Of a stretch of DNA of 47,707 bases, positions 16,335 to 24,087 are shown piece by piece. The notes under the pieces are model-generated. The model was given only the letters and a program-made list of their open reading frames with translations. It was not told where the DNA came from and made no database searches. Both the position numbers and the translations under genes were made by a program. Location: the NCBI GenBank assembly GCA_038259155.1, contig JBBSPE010000017.1:1-47707 (forward strand), written 5' to 3'. Each line of letters starts with the position of its first letter. The stretch's first letter is position 1. The stretch is from JAABRT01 sp038259155 (lineage in GTDB: Bacteria > Gemmatimonadota > Gemmatimonadetes > Gemmatimonadales > Gemmatimonadaceae).

Positions 16335-17249
16335 TCAGCGCGGCACGAGTGGCGATGCTGTGCGGTACGGCACATCGGCGGGTGCGCCCCCGAACGGCCA
16401 GTCGCCCACCGTGCGCGCAAAGTCCGGGCGCGGCTGCGCGTTCACCCACGTGGCCACGTCCATGGCCTGCTGCTCGCTCAGGGAAGGATTGTCGTAGGGC
16501 ATGTTGGTGTGGATGAACGCGGCGGCGGTGCGCGGGCGCGCCATGCCAGCGCCAATGCTGTAGGACCGGTCGCCCCAGAGTGGTGTGGCCAGCTCGGAGC
16601 CTTCGCCATTCGCGCCGTGGCACCGCGCGCAGTAGCTGCGGTAGACGTCTGCACCACGGACCGTGTCGCCCTCTGTGAGCGCCAGCTTTGGCGCCCCCTG
16701 TCCGGCCATCCGATGCCCGGGCGCCACCCCGCGCGAGAGAAACCGGAAGTACGCGATCATGTCCCGCACGGCCTCGTCATCGTGCGGCAGGGGCCGCCCG
16801 GCCAGACTGCGCTCGATGCAGTCATTGATGCGATCCTCGAGCTGGTTGATGAACGCGTTGCGGGTGCGGAATTGCGGAAATCGTGACACGAGCCCAACCC
16901 ACGGCAGGCCATTCTTGCGCCGCCCCTCGTCCAGATGACACGTGACGCATCGCAGCCCGTTGCCCACATACGCGGGCAGGCTGTCCCCCGTCGCGGTGAG
17001 CAGCGCCAGCCCTCGGCGAATCCGGGCGTTGTCGGGCGTGTTGGCCAGCGTGTCGGCGCGCGGGACGTTGGCGGGCCAGGACGCGACCGGACCTGCGATG
17101 GTGCCCGGGGTGGGCGCCGAGACGCCAGGTCCACTCGCCTCACCCACGTCGCCGCCGCCGGGCTGGGCGCAGGCGCCGCCGACCATCACGGAGAGCAGCG
17201 CGCACATCACGGCGACGAGCGCACGTGCCGCGGGTTGAAGGCCAGTCAT
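16335..17249 (-). CDS. dihaem cytochrome c lipoprotein, thiosulfate dehydrogenase (TsdA)-like
   Basis: A 304-residue exported protein. The N-terminal hydrophobic segment ends in VGGAC, so Cys27 is a likely lipidation site. Two haem c sites are present: CVTCH (101-105) and CARCH (207-211). The stretch after the first (HLDEGRRKNGLPWVG, LEDRINDCIERSLAGRPLP) closely follows TsdA, which oxidises thiosulfate to tetrathionate. In TsdA one haem has an unusual cysteine ligand, and Cys144 in INDC is the candidate here. Met in NMPYDNPSLS probably binds the second haem. If the assignment holds, it acts at the periplasmic face and passes electrons to the respiratory chain. No other sulfur genes are nearby, so another electron donor is possible. 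Confidence 0.8.
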   Translation of the reverse strand: MTGLQPAARALVAVMCALLSVMVGGACAQPGGGDVGEASGPGVSAPTPGTIAGPVASWPANVPRADTLANTPDNARIRRGLALLTATGDSLPAYVGNGLRCVTCHLDEGRRKNGLPWVGLVSRFPQFRTRNAFINQLEDRINDCIERSLAGRPLPHDDEAVRDMIAYFRFLSRGVAPGHRMAGQGAPKLALTEGDTVRGADVYRSYCARCHGANGEGSELATPLWGDRSYSIGAGMARPRTAAAFIHTNMPYDNPSLSEQQAMDVATWVNAQPRPDFARTVGDWPFGGAPADVPYRTASPLVPR

Positions 17250-17432
17250 ATACGGAACCTACCCGCGGTCGCGTAGCGGGTCCACCGAACTGCTCCCGCG
17301 CCGTGTTGGCTACCCATTCACCGGGTCGCGAGGGAACACACGGAACCCCCGAACCGGTGTGGGTAGAATCTCACAGTCGCACCGTGTTGTGCCTCGCTGT
17401 TCGATTTTCTTTCTGCCGTGCCGGAGCCTCAC

Positions 17433-18476
17433 ATGCAAACGTCCCTGATCCGCCCAATCCGCCTGCTCACAGTGCTGCTGTGCGCCGCCGGCCTCCCACT
17501 CGCCTCGCTGTCCGCTCAAGCCGATTCGTCGGCAACCCTGCGCGGCAGCGTGCGCATCGAGTCGGGGCTGCCGGTGGAGGACGCGCTGATTTCGCTGGAG
17601 CGTGACGGCGAACCGTGCGACAACACCGCCGTGCGCTCACTGCCAAACGGCTCCTTCACCATCACCAAGCTGGTGCCCGGCCAGTACACGTTGCGGGTGC
17701 GCCGTTTGGGCTACGAGGCGCTTGCCAAGCCGATCGAGGTGCGCGACGGCGCCACGCGCTACGACGCGGTGATCACACCGAGACCGGCGCTCCTGACCTT
17801 CGCGCAGCTGGAGGACGGCTGGACCGGCGTGGTGGGGCTGGTGGGCGATGGCGCGGATATGGAGGGGCTTGAGGGCGTGCAGATCACGGTCATGGGCAAT
17901 GACGCAACGGCCACCACCGACGCGGCCGGTCGTTTCGTGCTGCCGCTCAAGGACTTGGGCACCGGCGCGCTCCGTGTGGAGCGAGAGGGATTCGAGCCGA
18001 AGCTCGTGTCGTACTCCATTGACAAGAACTCGCTCGGTTCCGCCGTGGTGGTGCTGGACAGCGGCACGGTCACGAAGGAATGGGCGTCGGTCTGGACCGA
18101 CCTGAATCAGCGTGCCAAGTGGAGCACGCCCCGCACAGTCCGCGTTTCGCGTGGCGAGCTCGCAGCCACCGGCGCCGCGAACCTGCTGCAGGCGCTCGAA
18201 GGCGCGCCCTCGGTGAAGAACAGCGGCGTGATCATGTCGCGGCTCGCGTGCGTGTTCGTGGACGGCCTGCCGCGGCCCGGCTACCCGGTGGACGCCATTC
18301 GCACAAACGCGGTGGAATACGTGGAAGCGTATCCGGCGCGCACCGACCTGTCGCGCACGCTGGCGAACCGCTGGCCGCCCAACGCTCCCTGCGGCGCGCC
18401 TGGCAGCGACGCAGTCGCGCGCCGTGCCATTGATAGCGGCACGGGCGCGTACTACATCGTGGTGTGGACGAGATAG
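17433..18476 (+). CDS. secreted protein with two carboxypeptidase-regulatory domains and a plug-like end
   Basis: A 347-residue exported protein. The signal peptide runs to about residue 30 (LPLASLSAQA). Two beta-sandwich domains of the carboxypeptidase-regulatory type follow: LRGSVRIESGLPVEDALISL to LVPGQYTLRVRRLGYE, and VQITVMGNDATATTDAAGRF to LRVEREGFEPK. The last ~120 residues (ATGAANLLQALEGAPSVKN, CVFVDGLPRPGYPVDAI, AVEYVEAYPA) resemble the plug domain of TonB-dependent receptors, but no barrel follows. Such barrel-less proteins are common in Gemmatimonadota-like genomes, with unknown function. The ATG at 17433 has GGAG six bases upstream; a TAGAAT at 17364-17369 may be the -10. It is convergent with typA. 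Confidence 0.8.
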   Translation: MQTSLIRPIRLLTVLLCAAGLPLASLSAQADSSATLRGSVRIESGLPVEDALISLERDGEPCDNTAVRSLPNGSFTITKLVPGQYTLRVRRLGYEALAKPIEVRDGATRYDAVITPRPALLTFAQLEDGWTGVVGLVGDGADMEGLEGVQITVMGNDATATTDAAGRFVLPLKDLGTGALRVEREGFEPKLVSYSIDKNSLGSAVVVLDSGTVTKEWASVWTDLNQRAKWSTPRTVRVSRGELAATGAANLLQALEGAPSVKNSGVIMSRLACVFVDGLPRPGYPVDAIRTNAVEYVEAYPARTDLSRTLANRWPPNAPCGAPGSDAVARRAIDSGTGAYYIVVWTR

Positions 18477-18487
18477 CTGCGGCTATC

Positions 18488-18506
18488 GCTCAGCAAATCG
18501 CTGAGC
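18488..18506. terminator. possible bidirectional terminator
   Basis: GCTCAGC and GCTGAGC form a perfect 7-pair stem with a five-base loop in the 37-base gap between the convergent plug-like gene and typA. There is no T-run, so a terminator role is only likely from position. Confidence 0.4.
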
Positions 18507-18513
18507 CAATAGG

Positions 18514-20343
18514 TCAGGCGCGATCGCGCTTGGCGTCGCGATTGGTGCGCTTGCGGTCGCTGGCCAGCAGCGTGCGCTTGCGCAAACGGATGCTGGTTGG
18601 CGTGATCTCGATCAACTCGTCTTCCTCGATGTACTCGAGTGCGCTCTCCAGCGTGAGCTGACGGGGCGGCTCGAGCACCATGGCGTCGTCAGACGACTTG
18701 CTGCGCATGTTGGTGAGCTTCTTTTCCTTGGTCGGGTTGACGTCCATGTCGCCCGGCCGAGCGTTCTCACCAATGATCATGCCTTCGTACACCGCTTCGC
18801 CCGGGTTCACGAACAGCACCGAGCGCTCCGCCAAACTCCACAACGCGAACGCCACCGTGACGCCGTTTTCCATGGAGACCATGGTACCGCGCGTGCGCCC
18901 CGCCAGCGGTCCGGCCCACGCCCCGTATTCCAGGAACCGGTGGTGCATGAGGCCCGTGCCGCGCGTGTCCGTGAGAAACTCCGAGCGATAGCCAAACAGG
19001 CCACGTGCCGGAATGCGGTACTGCAGCCGCACGAGTCCCTGTCCCGGGTTGCGCATCTCGATCATTTCGGCCTTGCGGGGCCCGAGTTTCTCGAACACGG
19101 TGCCCATGTACTCTTCCGGCACGTCAATGGAGAGCTCCTCGTACGGCTCGAGCTTCTCGTTGTTCTCACCCACCTTGGTGATCACGCGCGGACGCGAGAC
19201 CTGAAACTCAAAGCCCTCGCGACGCATGGTTTCCATGAGAATGGAGAGATGCAGTTCGCCACGTCCGGCCACGCTCCACGTGTCGGTGGAATCGGTCTCG
19301 GACACGCGCAGTGCGACGTTGCGCTCGAGCTCCTTGAACAGGCGCTCCCGCAGCTGACGCGAGGTGACGAACTTGCCTTCCTTGCCCGCAAACGGCGAGG
19401 TGTTCACCAGGAAGTCCACAGAGATGGTGGGCTCCTCGACGGTGATGCCTTCCAGCCGGTCCGGAGTGGCGGGGTCGGTGACTGTGTCGCCGATGTCCAC
19501 GCCTTCGAGACCGGCCAGACACACGATCTCGCCGGCAGACGCGCTCTGCACTTCCACGCGCTCGAGCCCCGAGAAACCGAACAGCTTGCTCACGCGAGAC
19601 TGCTCCGGCTTCTTGCTCGTGTCCATGGAGTTGAGCAGCACCTGCTCGCCCACCTTGACCGTGCCGCGCTCGATGCGTCCGACGGCAATGCGGCCCACGT
19701 AGGCCGAGTAGTCGATGGTGGACACCAGCATCTGAAACGGCGCGGCCGCATCACTCGGCGGCGCCGGCGTGATGCGCACGATGGTCTCGAACAGCGGCGT
19801 GAGGTCCTGCAGCGGCTCGTCGAGACTCATGGTGGCCGTGCCATCGCGGCCGGAGCCGTAGACGGTCACGAAGTCGAGCTGTTCGTCGTTGGCCTCGAGC
19901 TCGATGAAGAGATTGAGCACTTCATCGTGCACGCGATGCGGATCGGCGCCGGGGCGATCGACTTTGTTGATCATCACGATGGGCGTGCGGCCGAGTTCGA
20001 GCGCCTTGCGGAGCACGAAGCGCGTCTGCGGCATGGGGCCGTCGAACGCATCGACCACGAGCAGCACGGCGTCCACCATGCGGAGGATACGCTCGACCTC
20101 GCCGCCGAAGTCGGCGTGGCCCGGGGTGTCCACGATGTTGATTTTCGTCTCACGCCATACCACTGACGTGTTCTTGGCCAGAATGGTGATGCCGCGCTCT
20201 TTTTCGAGCGGGTTGGAGTCCATGACGCGTTCCTCAACGACCTGATTGTCGCGGAAGGCGCCGGCCTGGCGGAGCATCTTGTCGACGAGGGTGGTTTTCC
20301 CGTGGTCAACGTGAGCGATGATGGCGATATTGCGAATGTCCAT
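18514..20343 (-). CDS. typA: ribosome-associated GTPase TypA/BipA
   Basis: A 609-residue translational GTPase of the usual length. G motifs: AHVDHGKT (10-17), RGITI (50-54), DTPGH (72-76), NKVD (126-129). EF-Tu-like domain II, EF-G-like domains III and V (RGELHLSILMETMRREG) and the TypA-specific C-terminal domain (YGAWAGPLAGRTRGTMVSME) follow. TypA binds the ribosome and is needed for ribosome assembly and growth under cold or stress. It stands alone, divergent from a small gene at 20621. The ATG at 20343 gives MDIRNIAIIAHVDHGK, the family start. Confidence 0.97.
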   Translation of the reverse strand: MDIRNIAIIAHVDHGKTTLVDKMLRQAGAFRDNQVVEERVMDSNPLEKERGITILAKNTSVVWRETKINIVDTPGHADFGGEVERILRMVDAVLLVVDAFDGPMPQTRFVLRKALELGRTPIVMINKVDRPGADPHRVHDEVLNLFIELEANDEQLDFVTVYGSGRDGTATMSLDEPLQDLTPLFETIVRITPAPPSDAAAPFQMLVSTIDYSAYVGRIAVGRIERGTVKVGEQVLLNSMDTSKKPEQSRVSKLFGFSGLERVEVQSASAGEIVCLAGLEGVDIGDTVTDPATPDRLEGITVEEPTISVDFLVNTSPFAGKEGKFVTSRQLRERLFKELERNVALRVSETDSTDTWSVAGRGELHLSILMETMRREGFEFQVSRPRVITKVGENNEKLEPYEELSIDVPEEYMGTVFEKLGPRKAEMIEMRNPGQGLVRLQYRIPARGLFGYRSEFLTDTRGTGLMHHRFLEYGAWAGPLAGRTRGTMVSMENGVTVAFALWSLAERSVLFVNPGEAVYEGMIIGENARPGDMDVNPTKEKKLTNMRSKSSDDAMVLEPPRQLTLESALEYIEEDELIEITPTSIRLRKRTLLASDRKRTNRDAKRDRA

Positions 20344-20620
20344 AGCCTTTGAAGATAATCAATCCGGAGCGATTCGGCAGTGGGGTGCTCGTCACAGACC
20401 GGCGACGGTTCGCCGGCGGCTCGTGGCCGGCCTCAAAAACGCTTGCGTGATGGGCCCGGCGGTCCTACCGTAGATCACCGCGTCGCCGCGCCCGTGCCCC
20501 GGATGGCACAGCCGGCGGCGCGTGAGGCGGCACCCCCGTGGCGGGCTCGGCAATAACGGTACGGCGAGCCCGCCGGCGGGCAGCAGCATGGCAGACCACC
20601 CGAAGTCCCGGAGGTGTGTG
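20344..20620. other. divergent leader region with a small stable hairpin
   Basis: 277 bases between typA and the small plus-strand gene. At 20399-20416 CCGGCGA and TCGCCGG form a 7-pair stem closed by CGGT. No clear promoter hexamers are visible. Both genes must be transcribed from here. Confidence 0.35.
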
Positions 20621-20806
20621 ATGCACGAGAAGGATAAGCACGTGGCAAGTGCCCCCCGCTACCCGATTGGCCGCGGCTACGGCCATGACTACATGCGTGG
20701 CGGCGAAGTGTTCGGTGGGTATGGCTACGCCGACCGGCCGGAGTATGAGCAGCGTCGTGGGGAGCGGGTGGAGCCGAAGCCGGAGGACGGCGCGCCGCCG
20801 AGATGA
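20621..20806 (+). CDS. small Gly/Tyr-rich charged protein
   Basis: A 61-residue protein beginning MHEKDKHVASAPRYPIGRGY. The ATG at 20621 follows a near-perfect ribosome site GGAGGT with five bases spacing, which decides the start over longer frames beginning at 20522 or 20588. It is rich in Gly, Tyr, Arg and Glu (EVFGGYGYADRPEYEQRRGE) and ends in a Pro/Asp tail; it looks disordered and soluble. It has no recognisable family. An imperfect hairpin just past the stop (GATGCC/GGCATC at 20814-20830) may end the transcript. Confidence 0.6.
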   Translation: MHEKDKHVASAPRYPIGRGYGHDYMRGGEVFGGYGYADRPEYEQRRGERVEPKPEDGAPPR

Positions 20807-20863
20807 AAATGCCGATGCCGGGTTGGCATCTCGTTCGCTGATCGCGCAACGGGCGAGTGGGAC

Positions 20864-21604
20864 CTACCCACCCGCCCGCGGGCGCAACACCCGCAGCGAA
20901 TCGCGCAACAGCCCCCACGCCGCATACAGCACCAGCAGGCACACCAGCATGGATGCAATCGGATCGGCCGGGAGATAGCCGGTCTGCTGGATGATGAGCG
21001 CAGCGGCGATCGTACCTACCGAGCCGAACAGGTCGCCGAGTACGTGCAGGTAGGCGCCACGCGCGTTCAGGCTGTTGGCCACCACGGGCCGCAGAATCAG
21101 CACCGCCGCAATGTTCACCAGAAGCCCGAGCACCGCCACGGTCATCATGAGGCCGGTGCCGACGGGCTCGGGCGAACGCAGGCGCAGGATCGCTTCCACC
21201 ACGATCCACACCGACACCACGAGCAGCACGCCGGCGTTCACCGCACCCGCCCACGCCTCGCGGCGCGTGTGCATGGCCTCGGGCTCATGGGCGCGCGAGA
21301 CGTTCCAAGCGGCCACGAACAGCGCCAGCGCCAGCGCGCCCGCGTCGGTAAGCATGTGGCCGGCGTCCGCGAGGAGTGCCAGCGAGTTGGAGAGCAGTCC
21401 GCCCACCACCTCGGCCAGCATGAAGAGCGCGGTGAGTACCAGCGTCCACACCAGCCGACGGCGCAAATCGGTGCGGCCGGCACGCATGGCGTCAATGGCG
21501 GCGCTGTGCGCGCAGTTGTCGTGCGCGCCGCCCGTATGATCGGCCTGGGCCGGCGACTGCGTGTCGGCCAGACCGTCTGCGTGTTCGGTAGACGGCGCGC
21601 TCAC
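20864..21604 (-). CDS. cation diffusion facilitator (zinc/cobalt exporter) lacking the C-terminal domain
   Basis: A 246-residue CDF transporter; most members have about 300. A His-containing N-terminus is followed by six membrane helices. The metal site is visible as His83/Asp87 in HMLTD and His187/Asp191 in HVLGD, the HD-HD pattern of Zn2+/Co2+ exporters. The protein ends right after helix 6 (LLRDSLRVLRPRAGG), where family members continue into a cytoplasmic dimerisation domain, so that domain is absent. This may be a natural short form; I see no out-of-frame remnant downstream. The GTG start at 21604 overlaps the pdxA stop (GTGA), so the two are probably translated together. Export of excess metal by proton exchange is likely. 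Confidence 0.88.
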   Translation of the reverse strand: MSAPSTEHADGLADTQSPAQADHTGGAHDNCAHSAAIDAMRAGRTDLRRRLVWTLVLTALFMLAEVVGGLLSNSLALLADAGHMLTDAGALALALFVAAWNVSRAHEPEAMHTRREAWAGAVNAGVLLVVSVWIVVEAILRLRSPEPVGTGLMMTVAVLGLLVNIAAVLILRPVVANSLNARGAYLHVLGDLFGSVGTIAAALIIQQTGYLPADPIASMLVCLLVLYAAWGLLRDSLRVLRPRAGG

Positions 21605-22524
21605 GTGGCCACCAGCCGACGTCGCCTGACCAGATCGGCTGCGAGGCGTACGGCCTCGCGAAAACTGCCGGGATCGGCGATGCCTTGGCCGGCGATGTCG
21701 AGTGCCGTGCCGTGATCAGGCGAGGTGCGTGGGAACGGCAGTCCCAACGTGATGTTCACGCCCTGACCAAACGACGCGACCTTGATTGCCGTCATGCCCA
21801 CGTCGTGGACTGGCGTGAGTACCGCGTCGAACTCGCCGCGCAGTGCGCGCACAAACACGGTGTCGGCGGGTAGCGGGCCGGTGAGCCCGGCGCGCCGTGC
21901 GGCGGGTGCCAAGACGCGATCGTCCTCATCGCCGAAGCGCCCGCCATCACCCACGTGCGGGTTCACGGCGCACAGCGCGAGTCGCGGCTCGTGAATCTGG
22001 AACAGGTCTCGCAGACCAGCGCGCGTGCGCTCTGCCGTCGCCAGGATCAGCGCCTCGGTCACGGCATCGGTGACATCGCGGAGCGGCAGGTGCGTGGTAA
22101 TGAGCACCACGCGCAGGCGGTCGCTGGCCAGCATCATGCTGGTGTCGCGGCCGGCGAGCGCGCCGAGCATTTCGGTGTGGCCGGGCCAATCATAGCCGCC
22201 GTCGGCCAGCGCGCGTTTGTCGATGGGCGCGGTGACGAGGCCGCTCACGTCGCCGCGCAGCGCGAGCGCAACGGCGCGTTCGATGGCGAGGCCGGAGAAC
22301 GCGCCGGCCTGCGCCCGATCGGCCGCGATGTCACCCGTGGGCAGCCAGGCACCGAGTGACTCGTGCACCGTTACTCCAGCCCCGGAGGGACCAATCACCC
22401 AAGGTTCGATCTGATCACCGCGCACGAGTTCACGCCAGAGGGACGGTTCGAGTACGCTCGCAATCAGCTCCGGTCCGATGCCGCGCGGATCGCCGAGCGT
22501 GATCGCGAGTCTGGCCGCGGCCAT
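21601..22524 (-). CDS. pdxA: 4-hydroxythreonine-4-phosphate dehydrogenase PdxA
   Basis: A 307-residue enzyme of the DXP-dependent vitamin B6 pathway. It oxidises 4-phosphohydroxy-threonine with NAD+, and the product is used to build pyridoxine phosphate. Seen: GDPRGIGPEL near the start, VTAPIDK, GHTE (His116), THLPL, NPHVGDGG (His190), VHDVGM (His240, a metal ligand position) and RTSPDHGTALDIAG. The usual YHDQG motif is VHDVG here, a mild departure, but the histidine and aspartate are kept. The ATG at 22524 lies just past the surA stop at 22532; a TTG at 22530 is the alternative. The order surA-pdxA matches proteobacteria. It overlaps the downstream CDF gene. Confidence 0.92.
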   Translation of the reverse strand: MAAARLAITLGDPRGIGPELIASVLEPSLWRELVRGDQIEPWVIGPSGAGVTVHESLGAWLPTGDIAADRAQAGAFSGLAIERAVALALRGDVSGLVTAPIDKRALADGGYDWPGHTEMLGALAGRDTSMMLASDRLRVVLITTHLPLRDVTDAVTEALILATAERTRAGLRDLFQIHEPRLALCAVNPHVGDGGRFGDEDDRVLAPAARRAGLTGPLPADTVFVRALRGEFDAVLTPVHDVGMTAIKVASFGQGVNITLGLPFPRTSPDHGTALDIAGQGIADPGSFREAVRLAADLVRRRRLVAT

Positions 22525-22531
22525 GCCCAAT

Positions 22532-23956
22532 TTAGAAGCGGATGGAGACGTAGGTCTGATCTCGCAGTCCGTCCAGCAGGCGCCGGAGGCTGTACGCCTC
22601 CTGCATGTTGCGGCGAAGATTGCGTCGCGCTTCGTCCAGTGTCATGGTGCCCGCCGGCTGCACGCGCGTAAGGCTCAACACCACCCATTTGCGGGTGCCG
22701 GTGGCCTGATCGTCGATCGCGAATGGGCCGACGAGATCGCCCTGCTGCGCGTCGCCAATTGCCTCCGCGTACGGCGCGGGAAGATCGGCCGTACCGACTT
22801 CGGGAATAATCGCGTCCTCGCCGCTGCGCTCGTCGTGATACTGCTGGCGCAGGGAATCAAAGGCCACGCCCCTGTCCCACATGGCACGCACACTGTCCGC
22901 GAGCTGCTGCGCGCGCGCGCCATCGGCAGAGTCGGTGGACGCCTTGATGAGGATGTGCCGCGCCTTGACTTCAGCCGGCTGCACCCGATCCACGCGAATG
23001 AGATGCCAGCCATAGCGTGACTCCACCGGTGGACTGACCACACCCGGATTGAGCATGAACATGACGCGGTCGAACTCGGGAACCATCACGCCGCGGCGGT
23101 TCCACCCAAGATCACCGCCCTGCGCCGACGACCCGTCCTGCGAGAACTCCTTGGCGAGTTCTTCGAACCGGGTGGGGTTGTCGTTCAGCAGCTTGAACAG
23201 CGAGTCGATGAGCGCACGCGACTTGGCCTTGGACTCATCACCGGGCAAGGTGGGGATCACGATCTGCTGGAATCCCACAGAAGCCGGCCGATCCGGGAGC
23301 TTGTCGCCCATCTTTTCCAGTTCCGCGGTCACATCGCGCTCACTCACGTTCACCGTGACGAACTTGCCCATCTGCTTGAGCGTGGCGAGGTAGGTCTCCT
23401 GCATTGAGCGCTTGCGAAGCTCTTCATACTGTCGCGTCCGGTATTCGTCGGGCGTTCCGAATCCCGCTTCCACGAGGGCGGCACGAAATTCCGCGTCTCC
23501 CGGGAAGTTGGTGCGCACGCGCGAGACTTGCGCGTCGGCCATGCTGTTGATCTCGGCTTCGTCGAGAATGAGCGTGGTGTCCTTGCTCGCCCGCTGCACC
23601 AGCACTTCGATGTCGATGAGCTGATTGAGCACCGAGCGCTGCAACTCCATCCGCTCGGCCGAATCGGCGGGTGGCTCGATCTGTTGCGCGACGAGCGCTG
23701 CCTCGATGTCAGACACCAGGATCACCGTGGTGCCGACAACGGCAGCAATGCGGTCAAGCGGCAGCGCGCTCGCGATTGGCCCAGCGCTGCGCTGCGCCGG
23801 CGCGTCCTGCGCGGCGAGGACGCTCGGCGCGAGCACGAGGGTCGCCGACAACGCGAGCATGCCCGCGAGCAGGTTGCTGCGGCACACCGCAACGCGAGCT
23901 GGGCGTCGGATATCGGGACGGCGGCGCGAATGGAGGCGCATATCAGCAGAGGTCAT
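22532..23956 (-). CDS. surA: periplasmic chaperone / peptidyl-prolyl isomerase SurA-like
   Basis: A 474-residue exported protein. A basic N-terminus and hydrophobic signal (LLAGMLALSATLVLAPSVLA) are followed by a SurA N-terminal helical domain (DRIAAVVGTTVILVSDIEAA, RSVLNQLIDIEVLVQRA). Two parvulin domains come next: the first from about FQQIVIPT to GWHLIRVDRV, the second starting at VKARHILIKAS. SurA escorts unfolded outer-membrane proteins through the periplasm. It is followed directly by pdxA. The gap upstream holds a strong terminator, so surA probably has its own promoter. The ATG at 23956 is chosen; an ATG five codons later is possible. Confidence 0.88.
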   Translation of the reverse strand: MTSADMRLHSRRRPDIRRPARVAVCRSNLLAGMLALSATLVLAPSVLAAQDAPAQRSAGPIASALPLDRIAAVVGTTVILVSDIEAALVAQQIEPPADSAERMELQRSVLNQLIDIEVLVQRASKDTTLILDEAEINSMADAQVSRVRTNFPGDAEFRAALVEAGFGTPDEYRTRQYEELRKRSMQETYLATLKQMGKFVTVNVSERDVTAELEKMGDKLPDRPASVGFQQIVIPTLPGDESKAKSRALIDSLFKLLNDNPTRFEELAKEFSQDGSSAQGGDLGWNRRGVMVPEFDRVMFMLNPGVVSPPVESRYGWHLIRVDRVQPAEVKARHILIKASTDSADGARAQQLADSVRAMWDRGVAFDSLRQQYHDERSGEDAIIPEVGTADLPAPYAEAIGDAQQGDLVGPFAIDDQATGTRKWVVLSLTRVQPAGTMTLDEARRNLRRNMQEAYSLRRLLDGLRDQTYVSIRF

Positions 23957-24030
23957 GACGGAGTTCTACACAGAGGACGTAGTCTCAGGTCCGCCCGGTG
24001 AAGGCCGAGCGCCCGCAGAGGGGTGAAACG

Positions 24031-24064
24031 CATCAGGGACCGCCGACTGCGACGGTCCCTGATG
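24031..24064 (-). terminator. strong hairpin terminator after the PpiC lipoprotein gene
   Basis: CATCAGGGACCG and CGGTCCCTGATG form a perfect 12-pair stem with a ten-base loop, starting 24 bases past the stop of the gene at 24088 on the minus strand. The bases after it read GCGTTTCACC, a short T-run. Confidence 0.75.
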
Positions 24065-24087
24065 CTGACACAAATGATTCTTGACTG

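Noticed and set aside
15758..16516. 252-residue plus-strand frame rich in Val and Ile
   Set aside because: The Val/Ile run is the reverse reading of the Asp repeat; no ribosome site and implausible composition.
18940..20166. 408-residue plus-strand frame
   Set aside because: Antisense to typA; composition typical of shadows.
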